64,000 nucleotides of DNA, from contig CM067067.1 in the NCBI GenBank assembly GCA_033980235.1, forward strand, positions 25,767,603-25,831,602, written 5' to 3'. Below the pieces are notes generated by a model that worked only from the letters and a program-made list of their open reading frames with translations, did no database searches and was not told the origin of the DNA. The position numbers were made by a program, and so were the translations under genes. Positions 60,201-64,000 of the stretch are shown here, piece by piece. Each line of letters opens with the position of its first letter. Position 1 is the stretch's first letter. Origin of the DNA: Diadema setosum. Taxonomy: Eukaryota; Echinodermata; Echinoidea; Diadematoida; Diadematidae.

Positions 60201-61975
60201 AACACTTGAAAGTGTCACAAGATTCAATGAAGAGAAAGGCAGACAAAAATGCCAAAGCCCGAACCTTCAAACCAGGTGACAAAGTTCTTGTACTGCTGCC
60301 CATACAAGGTGAACCACTGAAAGCCAAGTTCAGTGGCCCATACTGTGTCAAAAAGAAACTCAATGATGTGAACTATGTGATCAGTACGCCAGACAGACGA
60401 AAAGATCAGAGGGTGTGTCATGTAAACATGCTGAAAGAGTACTATGAGAGAAAGGCTAGTCAGCCGGTAGGCGTAGCTCAGGTGGTAGAAGAAGAAGTAG
60501 ATGAAGAGGGAGAAGCTCAAGATGAGAATGGAAGTGAGCCCTCTAGTGCCAGGTTGTCTAACTCAGAGATGTTAGGGAAAGTAGATGAGGCACTGAACTA
60601 CCTACCTGAAAATCAGAGGAAAGATGTGACTAGTCTGTTACATGAGTACAAAGAAGTGTGTAAAGACAAACCAGGTTGCACCCCTCTGGCTGTACATGAT
60701 GTTGATGTAGGAGATGCTGACCCTATCAAGCAAAACCCTTACAGGTTAAACCCGAGCAAACTGCAAAAAGTAAGGGAAGAGGTTCAATACATGCTAGACA
60801 ATGACATAATAGAACCGAGTAAAAGCAGTTGGAGCTCCCCAATCGTCATGGTGCCCAAACCGGAGGGGTCTCAAAGATTCTGTATAGATTACAGAAAGGT
60901 GAATGCCGTGACGAAAACAGACTCTTTCCCCATTCCCAGACTAGAAGACTGCATTGACAGGGTCGGAAATTCTGCATATGTCAGTAAAATAGACCTTCTA
61001 AAGGGATACTGGCAAGTGCCCTTGACCGACAAAGCCAGGGAGATTTCTGCCTTTGCCACACCAGATGGCTTGTTCCAATGCAAAGTAATGCCATTTGGCA
61101 TGAAAAACGCTCCGGCCACCTTCCAACGGCTGACAAACCAAATCATTGCCGGGCTTGACAACTGTGTAGTATACATTGATGACATTCTAGTGTATAGTGA
61201 CACGTGGCAGGAGCACATTACACACTTGCGGCAACTTTTTGATCGACTCAAGGAGGCCGGATTGGTGATTAATCTGGCAAAGAGTGAATTTGCAAAGGCC
61301 AAAGTGGTGTATCTCGGGCATGTAGTCGGTCAAGGACAGGTATTGCCAAGAGAAGCCAAGGTAGAAGCTATACTAGGCTTTCCCATCCCCCAATCCAAGA
61401 AGGAGTTGCTCAGATTTCTGGGCATGGCTGGTTTCTACAGGAAATTTGTACCAAATTTCAGCACTGTAGTCACCCCCCTAACAAACCTGCTGAAGGGCAA
61501 GGCAAAGTACACCTGGACTGATGAGTGTCAAAGAGCCTTCGAGAAACTAAAAGCAGTCCTTGCTAATGAGCCTGTTTTGGCAGCTCCTGACTTCCAAAAG
61601 CCATTCAAAGTGGCAATAGATGCTAGTGATGTAGGAGTGGGAGCGGTTTTGCTCCAAGAAGATGAAGAAGGCACTGAACGTCCGGTTAGCTACTTTTCCA
61701 AAAAGTTGAACGCATACCAAAAGAAGTACTCAACTATCGAGAAGGAGGCTCTCAGTCTCATCCTTGCCCTCCAGCAATATGAAGTGTACTTGACCAATAG
61801 CAAAGGGGAGATCACGGTCTATACTGACCACAACCCCTTGGTCTTTTTAGACCGGTTCAAAATGAAGAACAACAGATTGTTCAGATGGAGCATGATGACG
61901 CAGCCATATGCACTCAAAATCAAACATGTGGCTGGCAAAAATAATGTAATTGCTGACGCTTTGTCAAGAGTGTAA
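57266..61975 (+). CDS. Gag-Pol polyprotein, domain order Gag-PR-INT-RT-RNase H
   Basis: A single frame of 1569 residues from the ATG at 57266 (A at -3); a GTG six bases upstream is in frame but not a likely start. Residues about 25-58 form a SAP-like helix pair, 64-155 a charged coiled coil, and about 165-335 the capsid, whose end (240-332) resembles SCAN. A CCHC knuckle is at C390-x2-C393-x4-H398-x4-C403. The protease motif DTGAS starts at D480. The integrase has H720, H727, C757, C760, then D791, D850, E886 (DD35E) and a GPY motif at 1024-1026. Reverse transcriptase has D1243 and YIDD with D1305/D1306. RNase H has D1452, E1492, D1521 and D1564, and the protein ends five residues later. All catalytic residues are present. 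The single frame means Gag and Pol are made without a frameshift. Family assignment is established knowledge; activity is inference. Confidence 0.96.
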   Translation: MSISTMDVQAFVQRTDLSLKDLQRLRKCDLTAIAQHLNVDVPQGVRKAEILDLVAGHMELKEEIDTPVQAQISDQIRLELAKLEIKERERARELELEKEKMRLEMERDREQREIEREQRAREMELREKELEIKKFEVEQQVKLREMEMAHAHTVENRERAPPEFDLAKNIRLVPKFEENRVDAYFVSFEKVANSLKWPQEFWPMLLQSVFVGKAADVYSSLSEEQSRDYATVKKAVLNAYELVPEAYRHKFRNSYRKPGQTHVEFAREKEMMFDRWYRSLKVDQDFDNLREVVLLEEFKKSVAFSVRSHLDDHKVTSLHKAALMADEYELTHRNDNRPPFRNFSGNKRDKNQSSNPKNAGSEKGTSSETSSAPKPQSDKGSSTSANVIKCFHCNKTGHVKSQCWKLQNKTKKDMGFVMSKSVLPENSVPFSETQAIESRSPKFKDRTKQVDESYRCFLFDGEVTPCTSGEAGKPVVILRDTGASQSLMVDGGMTFPPDSAVNAKVLIQTVDGSYMSVPLYRVDLKCDLVSGPVTVGVVPELPMVGIDFLLGNDLAGDKVVASPVVSDKPVVVAETEQLQEEFPGIFPDCVVTRSQARRAVQDDADSVDVEENSGVWLAETFFKDLNDGVAVLGSEANSDGLFSKSSLVEAQQADSELKGLSQTACSEAEAEKVPECYYVKDGILMRKWRPPHRPADEDWTVVRQVVVPPSYRGEILRIAHELPVGGHLGIRKTKDRIMRHFYWPGLNVDVAEFCKTCHTCQVAGKPQHSVKPAPLIPIPAFDEPFSRVLVDCVGPLPRTRSGHKYLLTIMDMSTRFPEAIPLRNITAKTVVDALVQFFTRYGLPKEVQSDQGSNFMSGIFQEVMYCLGVKQLKSSAYHPQSQGALERYHQTLKTMIRAFCEEYPEDWDKGIPFLLFATRDSPNESTGFSPFELVYGHEVRGPLKLIKEKFMTEDDEVHLLDYVSKFRERLSKACEVAREHLKVSQDSMKRKADKNAKARTFKPGDKVLVLLPIQGEPLKAKFSGPYCVKKKLNDVNYVISTPDRRKDQRVCHVNMLKEYYERKASQPVGVAQVVEEEVDEEGEAQDENGSEPSSARLSNSEMLGKVDEALNYLPENQRKDVTSLLHEYKEVCKDKPGCTPLAVHDVDVGDADPIKQNPYRLNPSKLQKVREEVQYMLDNDIIEPSKSSWSSPIVMVPKPEGSQRFCIDYRKVNAVTKTDSFPIPRLEDCIDRVGNSAYVSKIDLLKGYWQVPLTDKAREISAFATPDGLFQCKVMPFGMKNAPATFQRLTNQIIAGLDNCVVYIDDILVYSDTWQEHITHLRQLFDRLKEAGLVINLAKSEFAKAKVVYLGHVVGQGQVLPREAKVEAILGFPIPQSKKELLRFLGMAGFYRKFVPNFSTVVTPLTNLLKGKAKYTWTDECQRAFEKLKAVLANEPVLAAPDFQKPFKVAIDASDVGVGAVLLQEDEEGTERPVSYFSKKLNAYQKKYSTIEKEALSLILALQQYEVYLTNSKGEITVYTDHNPLVFLDRFKMKNNRLFRWSMMTQPYALKIKHVAGKNNVIADALSRV

Positions 61976-62290
61976 TATGGAGAGTATCAAAGGTGAAAAG
62001 TTTTCACCGCATATCATTTACATTGTATGTGTTTAGCATATCCATTAATGTATGCAAAAAGTTTGACATGATTGTATAAGTTTCAAGAATACAAGCAATA
62101 TCAATGTAGATGGTATCCATGAAAAGAGAACATGGAAGTAATGAGGCTATTTAAAAGGCCTGTGATAGTATGTGATTATGGTTGCTTGATTTGGATTTTA
62201 CTTCACATTCATTGTAAATAACAATGAGAAAGTGTGAAGGTAAAAGAAACCCTTGCTACAGCAAGGCTTTCTTTTTCCCATGGGGGATGG
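61976..62290 (+). other. 3' non-coding segment and polypurine tract
   Basis: There is no env frame between the stop codon and the 3' LTR. The last nine bases, GGGGGATGG (62282-62290), form the polypurine tract expected to prime plus-strand DNA directly before TGTCAC. Confidence 0.7.
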
Positions 62291-63444
62291 TGTCACAAAT
62301 GTACACACAAGTAGTTATGTACAAGTATCAAGGCTGTATGCATGGTTGTTTTAATGTGTATGTACACAGGTGGACCAGAATAATGGAGAACATTCTATAT
62401 GATATAGATATAGTACATACAGGCTGACCAGATCAGTGGAGAATTTTCTACATGGTATACAATGTAGCTACAGTACATGTATGCATGTGACAGGAAATAC
62501 ATTATAGCTCACTCAATCTGGAATGATTTAACCCATTCCAGAAAATTCTGGGAAGTGCTGGCTGAGTGAGGCACTGCCCTTGTAGCCCAATGTGATTGGT
62601 AGTTAATTTTGGCAATGATGTTATGCACATATTAGGAAATGAGTCATCCAGGATTCCTGGAATTTGGACTTGCTAGTATGTTCAGGTATGTAGCCCCAGG
62701 TTGGAGAAAATTACAGAATGTACTAGAAAGGGGTGAATGGATAGTATATAAGCCGGAGAAATTCTGCAGTAGGGAGAGTACCCAACACCTCTGCTCTGAG
62801 AGTTACGTCACTTCTGGCTCTGAAGGGACTTGTTAAAGTCAGTCCTGTGTTACCTGCTGACCTGCTATACAAACTGTGTTTGTGGAGATAAGGCCTGGGA
62901 GACATTTTGCCTGCAGAGAATTAATTTGCCTACATTGGAGATAGACTCCATATTTTAGTGTCAACGGACATTATTACGGCAAAGCTGTGACGGGCTGGAT
63001 TCCTTGCTGGACATTATAAAGTGAATCATCATTCAACGCATCAACTGGACGTGGTCGTCATAACGTTTGGATTTTGCACGTTTCGCCGTGGACATTTAGT
63101 ATCGTGGACTTTACCCCGGATTTATAACACGGATTATTGCAACCAGCGCCTCGGGATTTACGTCGGAGGAATCATTCATTGGTGCGTCGCGGATCATTCA
63201 TCTGTGCAATCGAACATTGTATCTGGACACTACCGGGGAACTGTAGGGACTTTGTTCTTTATGATTTGGATGCATGTAAGTGATTCCATGACCGATTTGT
63301 AATTGTTTCTATTGATCATTATTGTACTGATGTGAAAACCGATTACGAGTCTGTACCCACAATATCACTGTTAATAAATCGCCTGAACATTAGTTGATTG
63401 TTTCTTTTTGTGCGATCATTCTCAGAGTGATTGTGGTCGTAACA
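62291..63444 (+). repeat. 3' LTR (1154 bp)
   Basis: The uninterrupted LTR, with its TATA box at 62745-62752, AATAAA at 63373-63378 and terminal CA at 63443-63444. It carries the empty site for the MITE found in the 5' LTR and so shows the original structure. Confidence 0.95.
63373..63378 (+). terminator. Polyadenylation signal of the retrotransposon
   Basis: AATAAA in CTGTTAATAAATCG, also at 57053-57058 in the 5' LTR. It is the only canonical signal in the LTR and sits about 65 bp before the LTR end, as expected for the R/U5 junction. Confidence 0.65.
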
Positions 63445-63449
63445 GAGTA

Positions 63450-64000
63450 ATATGTTGTTTCCCCGTGTGTGTGTACTGGAGGCAGGGCTCGACCTTAGCG
63501 GGAGCCCGGGGACCATTGGCTCCCCAGAATCGCTACGGGCTCCCCAGAAATGTATGAAAAAAGCCCGGCTGGCTCCTTAAGTTTTTTTGCCGTATAGCCT
63601 CATCACGTTTCAAGACTAGACAGAATCATAGTTTATGTACACAATCACACTATTGACGAGCGCGAGCAGCCTCGGCGCGCGCAGCGAGCCCTGACGCTCG
63701 AAGTTATTATCCCTGCAATTGCAATATAGACTACACACTGAACATATTTCATTCTCCAGCCGGCCCACGTTGCCCGCATGTGTGTGTGTCTGTGCATGGT
63801 AGCTCCATGGTCTGTGTGTACCCGACGTGTGTATGTACGTGTTCCTATCTTCTATATATATAATAGGCGAAGTTGTTGTTGTTGTCGCGGCCTTATGTAT
63901 TTCCTGTTTTATTCCGGCGTTGCTGGATTGTCTATCTCCTCCCGAGCCGTCGGCTCCGGGGAGCTGCGACCGGTGCCGTCGGCCGCGGGAGAGTATCCTG
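63450..64000. other. Right flank, possible hAT-like element end
   Basis: CAGGGCTCGACCTTAGCGGG near 63484 resembles the terminal sequence of widespread hAT-type elements, followed by repeated GGCTCCCCAGAA. No matching right end lies in the window. A GC-rich block with AGCGAGCC-type repeats lies at about 63657-63700. No gene is recognised. Confidence 0.35.

Larger units (their letters stand above)
55608..63444 (+). mobile_element. Complete Gmr1-like LTR retrotransposon
   Basis: LTRs at 55608-57124 and 62291-63444 begin TGTCACAAATG and end GTCGTAACA. The element is flanked by a perfect 5-bp duplication GAGTA (55603-55607 and 63445-63449). Between the LTRs lie a primer-binding site, one 1569-codon Gag-Pol frame, a non-coding 3' segment and a purine tract. 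The order gag, protease, integrase, reverse transcriptase, RNase H places it with the deuterostome Gmr1-like group of Ty3/gypsy elements. The LTRs differ at only about two positions apart from one later MITE insertion. No env-like frame is present. All parts needed for mobility look intact; actual activity is inference. Confidence 0.95.

Noticed and set aside
61976..62290. Possible env gene after pol
   Set aside because: No frame of useful length exists between the Gag-Pol stop and the 3' LTR, only short frames and the purine tract.

Overview
This window is eukaryotic, AT-rich and repeat-dense. It has spliced genes with long introns, many microsatellites, fold-back DNA elements and tRNA-derived SINEs. 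Its retrotransposon belongs to a deuterostome lineage. I infer a marine deuterostome invertebrate, most likely an echinoderm and plausibly a sea urchin. No species-diagnostic marker is present. Most short open frames are chance frames or translated simple repeats.

Left part (1-20 kb): mostly non-coding. It opens with a possible first coding exon of a type II membrane protein on the minus strand (432-629), which would continue beyond the left edge. After that come microsatellites, short inverted-repeat elements (11213, 13094, 16142, 17634, 18323), a minus-strand SINE split by a palindromic element (14096-14773), and LINE-like 3' tails.

Middle (20.5-35 kb): the one gene I can name with certainty is COMMD4, on the plus strand. 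It has eight coding exons between 20558 and 31167 that join in frame to 199 residues. Its introns and downstream region hold a 541-bp fold-back in intron 1, a 560-bp TTAA-flanked palindrome and a hAT-like element in intron 5, a 476-bp element in intron 6, and nested elements just after the stop. A relative of the TTAA palindrome lies at 32732-33288. A 775-bp element with near-perfect ends sits inside a TA microsatellite (34220-34994).

Right-centre (35-55 kb): a second SINE is flanked by inverted trinucleotide arrays. A four-exon minus-strand model (39146-45149) would encode a small protein with eight cysteines in FYVE-like spacing and a Lys/Ser-rich tail. One of its introns contains a 157-bp tandem repeat. 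Further on are a 1.7-kb TIR element with internal repeats, a 1.05-kb TIR element, several small MITEs, and two phase-compatible tentative exons (53130-53217, 53846-53981).

Right end (55.6-63.4 kb): a complete LTR retrotransposon with a 5-bp target duplication, nearly identical LTRs and one intact 1569-codon Gag-Pol frame. The integrase lies upstream of the reverse transcriptase. That is the Gmr1-like arrangement: Ty3/gypsy-type enzymes in Ty1/copia-type order. Its capsid region resembles the vertebrate SCAN domain. A 359-bp TTAA-flanked MITE later inserted into the 5' LTR and accounts exactly for the LTR length difference. This element and the FYVE-like small gene are the most interesting objects here.
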